Source: Gemmatimonadota bacterium (GTDB taxonomy: Bacteria > Gemmatimonadota > Gemmatimonadetes > Longimicrobiales > Gaopeijiaceae). Taken from it: a stretch of 47,908 nucleotides of DNA. Positions 41,608 to 47,908 of this stretch are shown here, piece by piece. Made by a program: the position numbers and the translations under genes. The stretch lies in contig JAPPGI010000135.1 of assembly GCA_028874985.1 (NCBI GenBank), positions 1-47,908 on the forward strand. The letters are read 5' to 3'. Each line of letters opens with the position of its first letter. Within the stretch, counting starts at the first letter, position 1. The notes below the pieces were generated by a model. It ran no database searches. It was not told the DNA's origin and saw nothing but the letters and a program-made list of their open reading frames with translations.

Positions 41608-42825
41608 GTGACCAGTGAGACCAGCAAAGTGGCCGCAACCGATCCCACGCCGCCGGTCGTGATTCCCACCGCCTACGCGACGGGCTACGAGAAGGCTGCG
41701 AAGGTGGATCCCGAACTGGCAGCCGCATACATCCGCCACACGACCATGGGTGATCCGCTAGCGGATGCGGTGGCCGCGGACCTCATGTCGTTCTCCTCCA
41801 GACGGGTCCACACGTTGTTAGCCACAGTGCTTCAGAATCCCCGGGAGCTTCCCCCCGAAACCCCGGAGTCGCTCCGGCACTTCATGGCCGAGGTCCTCGA
41901 TCTACCCGAATGGTTCGACGAGGAGATCGCCATGACCGCCTCACGGGCGTTTCTGCGGAACTCGGACACCGTACTTGCGGCCCTGGTGGGGGGCAGCATC
42001 GTCGAGGGATTCGCTACCCTCATCAGCAAGTCCTTCCGTATCAGGGGCCGGGTGACGGTCTCGGGCGTGCGCCGCCTCAAGCAGAACGGGCTGCAACTGA
42101 TCGAGCAGTACCTTCCCGGAGGAATGAGCCCGCTGGGGGACGGCTGGAAGCTGACGTTGCGCGTGCGTCTGGTCCACGCGCGGTCCAGAATGCTCATCGC
42201 GAACTCGGATGAATGGAGCCACGAGCGCTACGGGCTGCCGATCAGCGCCGCCACGGTTCTGCTGGCCGGCTCCGCGTTCTCGGGCCGGCTCATGCAGCAC
42301 GTGGCGGCTCTGGGCGGTGACTTCAGCCGGGAGGAGCGCGAAGCGTATGTGCACGTCTGGCGGTACACGGGCCTGCTCATCGGCATACCGAAGGAAATCC
42401 TCTTCCACGACGAGGCTTCAGCGGTGCGTTCCTTCGAGATCGGCAGGATGTGCGAACCCCGCGCGGACCACGACGCGATCATCATGGCGAACAGCATCAT
42501 CAACAGTGCGCCGCTGGTCGTCGGCATCAAGGAGGTGGAGTCCCGGCGCAAGCTGGCCAAGTACGCCTATCAGATTTCCCGGGGACTGATCGGCGACGAA
42601 CTTGCGAACACGTTCCTTTTTCCCAGGACGCGGGGCAAAGCGGTGCCCGTACTCCGGATTCAGAATCGGACCAAGCGCCTGATCGGGCGCGTGCTGCCCC
42701 GGTGGCGCAGGACCAGGGACCTGGAGAGGTTCAGGGCCCTTGTCGATTTTGTAAACCTGGGCCGACTCGAGCACTCCTACAGTCTGCCTACCACGCTCTA
42801 CGACGAGGAGTCGTCGGACTGGTAG
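41608..42825 (+). CDS. DUF2236 / MpaB-family oxygenase-like protein
   Basis: A 405-residue protein of the DUF2236/MpaB-Lcp group, heme-associated oxygenases related to latex-clearing protein. ALVGGSIVEGFATLISKSFR, KLTLRVRLVHARSRMLIA, LPISAATVLLAGSAFSGRLM, EEREAYVHVWRYTGLLIGIP and a C-terminal TFLFPRTRG are family features; His and Arg residues in RLVHARSR and AYVHVWRY are the likely heme environment. The start GTG 41608 has GGAG 10 bases upstream; the frame continues to 41560 without a better start. The substrate is unknown. Confidence 0.85.
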   Translation: MTSETSKVAATDPTPPVVIPTAYATGYEKAAKVDPELAAAYIRHTTMGDPLADAVAADLMSFSSRRVHTLLATVLQNPRELPPETPESLRHFMAEVLDLPEWFDEEIAMTASRAFLRNSDTVLAALVGGSIVEGFATLISKSFRIRGRVTVSGVRRLKQNGLQLIEQYLPGGMSPLGDGWKLTLRVRLVHARSRMLIANSDEWSHERYGLPISAATVLLAGSAFSGRLMQHVAALGGDFSREEREAYVHVWRYTGLLIGIPKEILFHDEASAVRSFEIGRMCEPRADHDAIIMANSIINSAPLVVGIKEVESRRKLAKYAYQISRGLIGDELANTFLFPRTRGKAVPVLRIQNRTKRLIGRVLPRWRRTRDLERFRALVDFVNLGRLEHSYSLPTTLYDEESSDW

Positions 42826-42888
42826 CCCGCGGAGCGTCCGGTCCCCGGCTCCTCACCACCAGGGATGCCCAGGCGGATTCTCCGCGAG

Positions 42889-45800
42889 CTACGCGACCCG
42901 CCTCCTCCGCCGGGACCGGAGATTGAACTGGACCATAACCAGCGCCGGGATGACCAGCATCAACAGGAATGTCGCCACCAGAACTCCGAATCCCACCGAC
43001 GTGGCGAGCGGTACCAGGTGCTGGGTCTGAACGCTCCGCTCGAAGATCAGGGGCGCCACCCCCAGGAAGGTGGTTACGGAGGTGAGCAGGATCGCGCGAA
43101 AGCGTGCCCTGGCCCCCGCGACCACCGCATCGCGCGGCTGCATGCCGTCCTCCACCGACTGGTTGATGAACTTGATCATCATCAGTGAGTCGTTCACGAC
43201 CACGCCACTCACCCCGATCAGCCCCTGGATGGACGAGAACCCGAGACTGAGGCCCAGCATGACATGCCCGAACAGGGCACCCACGAGACCCAGCGGGATT
43301 GCGGCCAGGACGATCAGGGGCTGGGAGTAGGAGCGGAACGGGATCGCCATGAGGACATACATGACCAGAAGCGCGAAGAGGACGGCTCTGGGCAGCACGG
43401 CGTTGACTTCCCGCTGCTGCCGCTGCTCTCCACCGTGCGTGTACGCGAAATCCGGATTCTCCTCCGACAACCGGGCCAGAAGCGCGCGCTCCAGATCACT
43501 GTTCGCCGCCTGTCCGGTCACGATCCTGGTATCCACGCCGGCGGTTACCGTGATGATTCTCCGGCCGTCGAGCCGGTGAATGGTCGTGGGTGACCTGGCG
43601 AACCGGACGTTGGCAACCTGACCCAGGGGGACTTCGGCTCCCGTGGGCGTGCGCACCAGATACCGTTCGATGTCGGACGGAGAGTTGCGGTCTCCCTCCG
43701 GAAGCCGCACATACACCCTCATGTCCTCGCGGCCCCGCTGAACCCGGAGGGCTTCGCTCCCGAAGAATGCGGACCGCACCTGGCGTGCGAAGTGGTCCAG
43801 GGTCAGGTGGAGGGTACGGGCCTCGGGCTTTAGCTCGAGCTGCATCTCCTTGAACCCTTCGTCATGGCTGGTCCTGACGTCGAAGACGCCGGCCCTGGTC
43901 TCCAGATCGGCCGTCACTTCTTCGGCGACGGCGGCAAGTCGTGCGGGCTCGGGGTGGGAAAGGTCGAGGTGGACAGGCAGACCCAGGGCGAGCGCACCCG
44001 CCGAGAAGCTCATGGACCTGGCCTCGGGCAATGCGCCCATTTCCTCGCGCCAGGCGTTCTGAAACTCGGTCGAGGAGAAGTCGCGCAGCCGTGAGTCGGC
44101 AAGCTTGAATTCGACAGCCGCAAGATGGCCGCGTGGCACCTCCACGGCGTCTCCACCCAACGGGTCGAAGAGCTGGGCGGTCTGTCCCACCGTGACCGCC
44201 ACTCCGGCCAGGGTCTCCTCTTCGCCATCCGAGAGCCGTCCCAGCGCGCGGCGTCCCGCTGCCTCCAGCAACTGTGTCACCTCCGCCGTGCGCTCGCTCG
44301 GCGTTCCGATGGGCATCTCCACATTCGCCGAAACGACATCGCCCTCGATCTGAGGAAGGAATTCGTACCTGACGAACCCGGCGCCCACGATGGTCACCGA
44401 GACAAGGAGGAGCCCGGCCGTCGAAGCCAGCACGATGCCCGGATGGCCGGCCGCGAACCGAAGGGCGCGGTCCAGCGGGCCCTCGACAAAGCGGTCGAGC
44501 AGCTCGTCCACGGCTCCCTGCACCCGGCTCACCGCACGGGCCGTCCTCGTCTTCGGCTCCCGAATCGGCGGCAGGTGCGCCAGGTGATGCGGCAGAACGA
44601 GCAGCGACTCGACGAGCGACAGCAACAGTACGGCAATCACCACGATCGGGATGCTGAGCCCGATCTTGCCGATGGGACCGGGCGCGGTCAGCAACACGGA
44701 GAATGCCGTGATGGTGGTAAGTACGGCGAAGATCACGGGTGCCGCGATCCGTCTCGTCCCGCGAATGGCGGCGGCCACGCCATCGGTGCCCTTTTCCCGT
44801 TCGGAATAGATGTTCTCTCCGACGACGATGGCGTCGTCCACGACGATGCCCAGGGCCAGGATCAGTGCCATGAGGGAGAACATGCTGATCGAGATATCCA
44901 TGACCGCCATCACCAGGAACGTGCCCGCGAAGGAGACCGCGAGCCCCACGGCCACCCACATGGCGAGGCGGATCTGCAGGAAGAGGGCCAGCGCCAGAAA
45001 CACGAGCGCGAGCCCGATGGCGGCGTTCTCAAGGAGGAGGTCGACCCGACCCTCAAGATCGATCGAATCGTCACGCCAGACGTCGACGGCGACCCCTGCC
45101 GGCAGCCCCGGCACGACCTCGGAGTCGATGTACTCCCGGATCGCCCCGGCGATATCGATGACGTTCTCGCCCGCGCTCCGGTAGACGTCTATGCGGGCCG
45201 CGGGCTGTCCGTTGAAACGGGTGATCAGGTCCGTATCGGCAAAGGCGTCGCGCACGTTCGCGATTTCGCCCAGCTGCACGGCGGTGCCGTCGGAGCGGGT
45301 AAGAACGATGATGTCCTCGAAGTGGCCCTGCTCGTAGTTCTGGCCGATCGTGCGAACCCGTATCTCCTCTTCGCCCGTGGAGATCTTCCCGGCGGACAGA
45401 TCGAGCGACCCCTGACGGACCGCTGCGGCCACCTCGTCCACGGTCAGGCCGAGAGCCTGCAACCGGCTGAGCGGCACCTCGATCGAGATCTCATAGTTGC
45501 GAATCCCCCCCGTTTCCGCATACGAGACCTCGGGCAGGGCGAGGATTCCGTCCTCGATCCGGTATGCCAGCTCCTTGAGCGTTCGTTCCGGAACGTCACC
45601 ATGGACGATGAGGCGAAAGACGATCTGGCGGCTCGTGATCTCCCGGACCTCGGGCCGTTCCGCCCCGGCCGGAAAGGTCGCTATGCGGTCGACCCGCGCT
45701 TTCACCTCGGCAAGGGCGCGGCTGAGATCGGTGCCCTGTCTGAACTCGGCGATCACCGACCCGAGGTTCTCCGCCGCCGAAGACTCCGTCCGTTTCAACC

Positions 45801-46107
45801 CCTCCAGGGACTCGATCTGTTCCTCGATCTTGCGAACGATCGATTCCTCCACCTCCTGGGGCGCCGCTCCAGGGTACGGTACGACCACCTGAATCCGGTC
45901 CAGCGAAGCCTCCGGGAGAAACTCCTGCGGGAGCTCCAGAGCCGCGAGGATACCGGCGAACAGGAGGAATCCCATCAGGAGATTCGCGGCGATGGGATGC
46001 CCCGCCATGAATGAAATCGGGCCGCGGGTGCCGTTGGGATCGGCGGACGGATTTGTCGGCGGCGGAACTCCGGGCGAGTCGTCGCCCTGGTTGGTTGCCA
46101 GGCTCAT
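42889..46107 (-). CDS. RND-family efflux transporter (HAE1-like permease)
   Basis: An inner-membrane pump of 1072 residues. The first helix is PIAANLLMGFLLFAGILAAL, and the large periplasmic loop contains VVPYPGAAPQEVEESIVRKI. TM4 carries the proton-relay pair in ALGIVVDDAIVVGENIYSER, and TM helices FLALALFLQIRLAMWVAVGL and AAIPLGLVGALFGHVMLGLS follow. A second periplasmic loop and a last helix set (VTTFLGVAPLIFERS and LATSVGFGVLVATFLLMLVI) complete the twelve-helix layout. No membrane-fusion protein or outer-membrane factor gene lies beside it; partners may be elsewhere. The substrate is not readable. It is divergent from the terpenoid synthase gene. Confidence 0.95.
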   Translation of the reverse strand: MSLATNQGDDSPGVPPPTNPSADPNGTRGPISFMAGHPIAANLLMGFLLFAGILAALELPQEFLPEASLDRIQVVVPYPGAAPQEVEESIVRKIEEQIESLEGLKRTESSAAENLGSVIAEFRQGTDLSRALAEVKARVDRIATFPAGAERPEVREITSRQIVFRLIVHGDVPERTLKELAYRIEDGILALPEVSYAETGGIRNYEISIEVPLSRLQALGLTVDEVAAAVRQGSLDLSAGKISTGEEEIRVRTIGQNYEQGHFEDIIVLTRSDGTAVQLGEIANVRDAFADTDLITRFNGQPAARIDVYRSAGENVIDIAGAIREYIDSEVVPGLPAGVAVDVWRDDSIDLEGRVDLLLENAAIGLALVFLALALFLQIRLAMWVAVGLAVSFAGTFLVMAVMDISISMFSLMALILALGIVVDDAIVVGENIYSEREKGTDGVAAAIRGTRRIAAPVIFAVLTTITAFSVLLTAPGPIGKIGLSIPIVVIAVLLLSLVESLLVLPHHLAHLPPIREPKTRTARAVSRVQGAVDELLDRFVEGPLDRALRFAAGHPGIVLASTAGLLLVSVTIVGAGFVRYEFLPQIEGDVVSANVEMPIGTPSERTAEVTQLLEAAGRRALGRLSDGEEETLAGVAVTVGQTAQLFDPLGGDAVEVPRGHLAAVEFKLADSRLRDFSSTEFQNAWREEMGALPEARSMSFSAGALALGLPVHLDLSHPEPARLAAVAEEVTADLETRAGVFDVRTSHDEGFKEMQLELKPEARTLHLTLDHFARQVRSAFFGSEALRVQRGREDMRVYVRLPEGDRNSPSDIERYLVRTPTGAEVPLGQVANVRFARSPTTIHRLDGRRIITVTAGVDTRIVTGQAANSDLERALLARLSEENPDFAYTHGGEQRQQREVNAVLPRAVLFALLVMYVLMAIPFRSYSQPLIVLAAIPLGLVGALFGHVMLGLSLGFSSIQGLIGVSGVVVNDSLMMIKFINQSVEDGMQPRDAVVAGARARFRAILLTSVTTFLGVAPLIFERSVQTQHLVPLATSVGFGVLVATFLLMLVIPALVMVQFNLRSRRRRRVA

Positions 46108-46134
46108 GGGCGTTTAGGTGTACCGCGCGCTCCC

Positions 46135-47226
46135 ATGTCTGGCAAGAGGCGTTCCGACACGGCGTTCCCACACGGTGATGCACGACGTGGTCAAGCCCTC
46201 GGAAACGCCCGCGCAGGCATTGACGAGACCGCCACAGCCTTCGACTATCAAGCGATGGTCACGTTGCAGGAGCTTCTCAGAGGGTCCAGCCGCACCTTTG
46301 CCGTGGGAATCGAGATCCTCCCGAGCCCACTGAGGGAGGAAATCACGGTCGCGTACCTGCTCCTGCGCGTGTCCGACTACCTCGAGGACAACCGGGAACT
46401 CGCGGACGGGGAGAAAGTCGCTCTGCTCGAGGAATGGAGGCGAGTTCTCGGTGGAGACGATTCACGGGTCCTGGTCGACCGCATGGCGAGAGCGCGGGAG
46501 GATACGCCGGACGCCTTCGTGGCCCGGCACACCGCGACGGTGCTCCAGGGCTTGAATCGGCTTGATCGGGGAGCCCGAGAAGTCCTGGTCCGCCGGGTTC
46601 GCGAGTCGAGCGCGGGCATGGCGCGCTGGACCGAGCGAGGATCCGTCTTTGCAACGGAAGCGGATCTGGATGACTACATGCACGAAGTGGCCGGCCGGGT
46701 CGGCCACCTTCTCACCGAACTGTTCGTACTCCGGCTCCGGGGCCTGGCAGGCGTCCGCGAACGCATGATGCGGCTCGGCCGTGAGTTCGGGCTGGCGCTG
46801 CAGACCGTGAATGTGATCCGCGGCCTGCATGAAGATCGCGATCGCGGCTGGATCTACGTGCCGACCGCGTTTCTGCCCGACCCGGAGATCGATCCCCGTG
46901 AACTCTTCAGCGCGACCAACCGTGCCGCGGCAATGACGGTTCTCACCCGGCTGGTCGACAAGGCGGAGCGCCATCTGAGCGCGGCACGCGTGTACATCCG
47001 GCTGATTCCGAGACGCCATCACCGGGTGCGCCTCTTCTGCCTGTTGCCCCTGCTCTTTGCCGTTCGCACCCTGGCCCTCAGCCGGGACAACCCGGACGTG
47101 TTGGAGCAGGAGACCAAGATGACGCGGCACGAGGTGGTTGCCATCACTCGCGCCGCCCGGGTCATGGGGTTTTCGAACCGGTGGATCGAGTGGTATTGCC
47201 GGCGTCTGGCGGTGGTGGGGCGGTGA
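46135..47226 (+). CDS. Squalene/phytoene synthase-like protein, altered second Asp motif
   Basis: Trans-isoprenyl diphosphate synthase head-to-head family, 363 residues. The first Asp-rich motif is LLLRVSDYLEDN (D81, E84, D85). The second is NVIRGLHEDRDRGWIYVP, where the usual R-D-x-x-E-D has Gly230 in place of the first Asp; the Glu and Asp are kept. SSRTFAVGIEILPSPLREEI is the substrate-loop start. The C-terminal LLPLLFAVRTLAL is typical. The chosen ATG 46135 lies only 27 bases from the divergent RND start; ATG 46255 is possible but would cut into the conserved N-terminal helix. The product may not make squalene or phytoene. Confidence 0.8.
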   Translation: MSGKRRSDTAFPHGDARRGQALGNARAGIDETATAFDYQAMVTLQELLRGSSRTFAVGIEILPSPLREEITVAYLLLRVSDYLEDNRELADGEKVALLEEWRRVLGGDDSRVLVDRMARAREDTPDAFVARHTATVLQGLNRLDRGAREVLVRRVRESSAGMARWTERGSVFATEADLDDYMHEVAGRVGHLLTELFVLRLRGLAGVRERMMRLGREFGLALQTVNVIRGLHEDRDRGWIYVPTAFLPDPEIDPRELFSATNRAAAMTVLTRLVDKAERHLSAARVYIRLIPRRHHRVRLFCLLPLLFAVRTLALSRDNPDVLEQETKMTRHEVVAITRAARVMGFSNRWIEWYCRRLAVVGR

Positions 47227-47272
47227 TTCCGCTCCCGGAGCCCGGAGTGCGGGACCGCCCACTACATCGCCA

Positions 47273-47301
47273 TTGACGCCCACCTCGGAAAGGGCTACGA
47301 T
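47273..47301 (+). promoter_or_regulatory. Promoter of the tRNA-fMet gene
   Basis: TTGACG (47273-47278), a 17-base spacer and TACGAT (47296-47301) stand 11 bases before the tRNA 5' end at 47313. Position and spacing fit a stable-RNA promoter. Confidence 0.75.
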
Positions 47302-47312
47302 TAAGGTCTTGC

Positions 47313-47386
<74 letters not shown>

Positions 47387-47405
47387 TGAAATACATCGGA
47401 TCCGG

Positions 47406-47427
47406 AACGCCGCCTTCGCGCGGCGTT
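47406..47427 (+). terminator. Hairpin after tRNA-fMet
   Basis: AACGCCGC, 6-base loop, GCGGCGTT: perfect 8-bp stem, followed by TCTG rather than a U tract. Candidate processing or attenuation hairpin. Confidence 0.4.
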
Positions 47428-47505
47428 TCTGACGTAGCGGACCGGGCGAACCGGCCGCTGAATCGACCAGGCCGCCCGGTGGCGGGACCGAATGAGAGGG
47501 GTCCG

Positions 47506-47531
47506 GACCGGAGCCGACCCGGTCGGTTTTT
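47506..47531 (+). terminator. Rho-independent terminator before tRNA-Phe
   Basis: GACCGG, 7-base loop, CCGGTC, then GGTTTTT. A 6-bp stem followed by five T is a moderate intrinsic terminator between tRNA-fMet and tRNA-Phe, suggesting that tRNA-fMet may form its own transcript. Confidence 0.5.
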
Positions 47532-47555
47532 GTCGGGCCGATGCAGGGCAGGCAG

Positions 47556-47628
47556 GGCCAGGTAGCTCAGTTGGTAGAGCACGCGACTGAAAATCGCGGT
47601 GTCGGCGGTTCAATTCCGCCCCTGGCCA
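47556..47628 (+). tRNA. tRNA-Phe (GAA)
   Basis: Acceptor GGCCAGG/CCTGGCC pairs perfectly. The D-arm is GCTCAGTTGGTAGAGC, the anticodon loop is CTGAAAA on stem CGCGA/TCGCG, and the T-arm is GGCGG-TTCAATT-CCGCC. The discriminator is A. No CCA is encoded. Confidence 0.95.
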
Positions 47629-47640
47629 TCAGGATGCGAA

Positions 47641-47714
47641 AGGTCCGTAGCTCAATTTGGTAGAGCACCGGTCTCCAAAACCGGCGGTTGGGGGTTCGAG
47701 TCCCTCCGGGCCTG
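47641..47714 (+). tRNA. tRNA-Trp (CCA)
   Basis: Acceptor AGGTCCG/CGGGCCT has one T-G wobble. The D-arm is GCTCAATTTGGTAGAGC, the anticodon loop is CTCCAAA on CCGGT/ACCGG, and the T-arm ends GGTTCGAGTCCCTC. The discriminator G is the usual one for bacterial tRNA-Trp. Confidence 0.95.
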
Positions 47715-47728
47715 TGGCAGGGAGGCGA

Positions 47729-47800
47729 GCCCTCATCGTCTAACGGCCAGGACACCACTCTTTCAAGGTGGAGATCGGGGTTCGATTCCCCGTGAGGGTA
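47729..47800 (+). tRNA. tRNA-Glu (TTC)
   Basis: Acceptor GCCCTCA/TGAGGGT starts with a G-T pair. The D-arm GTCTAACGGCCAGGAC, the anticodon loop CTTTCAA on stem CCACT/GGTGG-type pairs, and the T-arm CGGGG-TTCGATT-CCCCG form a standard tRNA-Glu. The discriminator is A. Confidence 0.93.
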
Positions 47801-47835
47801 TCGGCCGGGCTTTCCCCCGGGCGAGCAGGAAAACA

Positions 47836-47908
47836 GGGGCTGTAGCTCAGTTCGGTTAGAGTGCCGGTCTGTCACACCGGAGGCCGCGGGTTCGAGTCCC
47901 GTCAGCCC
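47836..47908 (+). tRNA. tRNA-Asp (GTC), 3' end cut by window
   Basis: Acceptor 5' strand GGGGCTG pairs with CAGCCC, whose last one or two bases are outside the window. The D-arm is GCTCAGTTCGGTTAGAGT, the anticodon loop is CTGTCAC on stem CCGGT/ACCGG, and the T-arm is GCGGG-TTCGAGT-CCCGT. Confidence 0.9.

Noticed and set aside
44125-46014. 629-residue plus-strand frame opposite the RND gene
   Set aside because: Shadow of the 1072-residue pump; low-complexity His/Asp/Arg-rich and no signal.

Overview
The window is high-GC, densely coded bacterial chromosome. The mix of two ECF sigma/anti-sigma cassettes, HEAT- and TPR-repeat proteins, six-bladed beta-propeller and LVIVD lipoproteins, DUF4328 and DUF1707/LiaF proteins, and many GTG/TTG starts suggests a Gemmatimonadota-like lineage. 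That placement is inference from gene content; no rRNA or taxonomic marker is present apart from ligA and the suf genes.

Layout. 1-1469: 3' part of a sodium:solute symporter, minus strand, running off the left edge. 1.5-4.5 kb: accessory patch with a decayed IS110 transposase, an orphan lipoprotein, a copy of a dispersed palindromic repeat, and an AbiEii-like nucleotidyltransferase gene paired with an unknown protein. 4.5-9.2 kb: ECF sigma factor, coupled anti-sigma-like protein, a HEAT protein with 11-residue repeats, and a propeller lipoprotein. 9.2-10.6 kb: an OsmC-family gene and msrA, divergent. The OsmC gene has an in-frame TGA where the catalytic cysteine should be, followed by a stem-loop matching the bacterial SECIS pattern. 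10.6-13.2 kb: voltage-gated K+ channel, LiaF-like protein, DoxX, bacilliredoxin. 13.4-19.1 kb: molybdenum hydroxylase operon of the 4-hydroxybenzoyl-CoA reductase type, with a DUF1460 gene between the Mo and FAD subunits. 19.1-23.9 kb: FadI-type thiolase, zinc dehydrogenase and two lipoproteins. 24-29.2 kb: sufCBD-Rieske-sufS. 29.4-34.1 kb: TPR protein, second ECF sigma/anti-sigma/YbjQ cassette, DUF4328 membrane protein and a broken DNA methyltransferase. 34.1-42.8 kb: beta-barrel-like protein, amidohydrolase, ligA, CaCA antiporter, class III aminotransferase, pterin dehydratase and a DUF2236 protein. 42.9-47.2 kb: RND efflux pump divergent from a squalene/phytoene-synthase-like gene with an altered second Asp motif. 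47.3-47.9 kb: tRNA genes fMet, Phe, Trp, Glu and Asp behind a good sigma-70-type promoter; the last is cut by the right edge.

The strongest unusual signal is the predicted selenocysteine-containing OsmC protein at 9251-9715. It should be read through the TGA rather than treated as two fragments or a pseudogene. It sits back to back with MsrA, so the locus looks like a thiol/selenol peroxide-repair module. Secondary signals are the dispersed ~70-bp palindromic repeat, the NTase/unknown gene pair, the Hcr-type operon with its conserved extra Fe-S ligand spacing and embedded DUF1460 gene, and the hendecad repeats in the HEAT protein.
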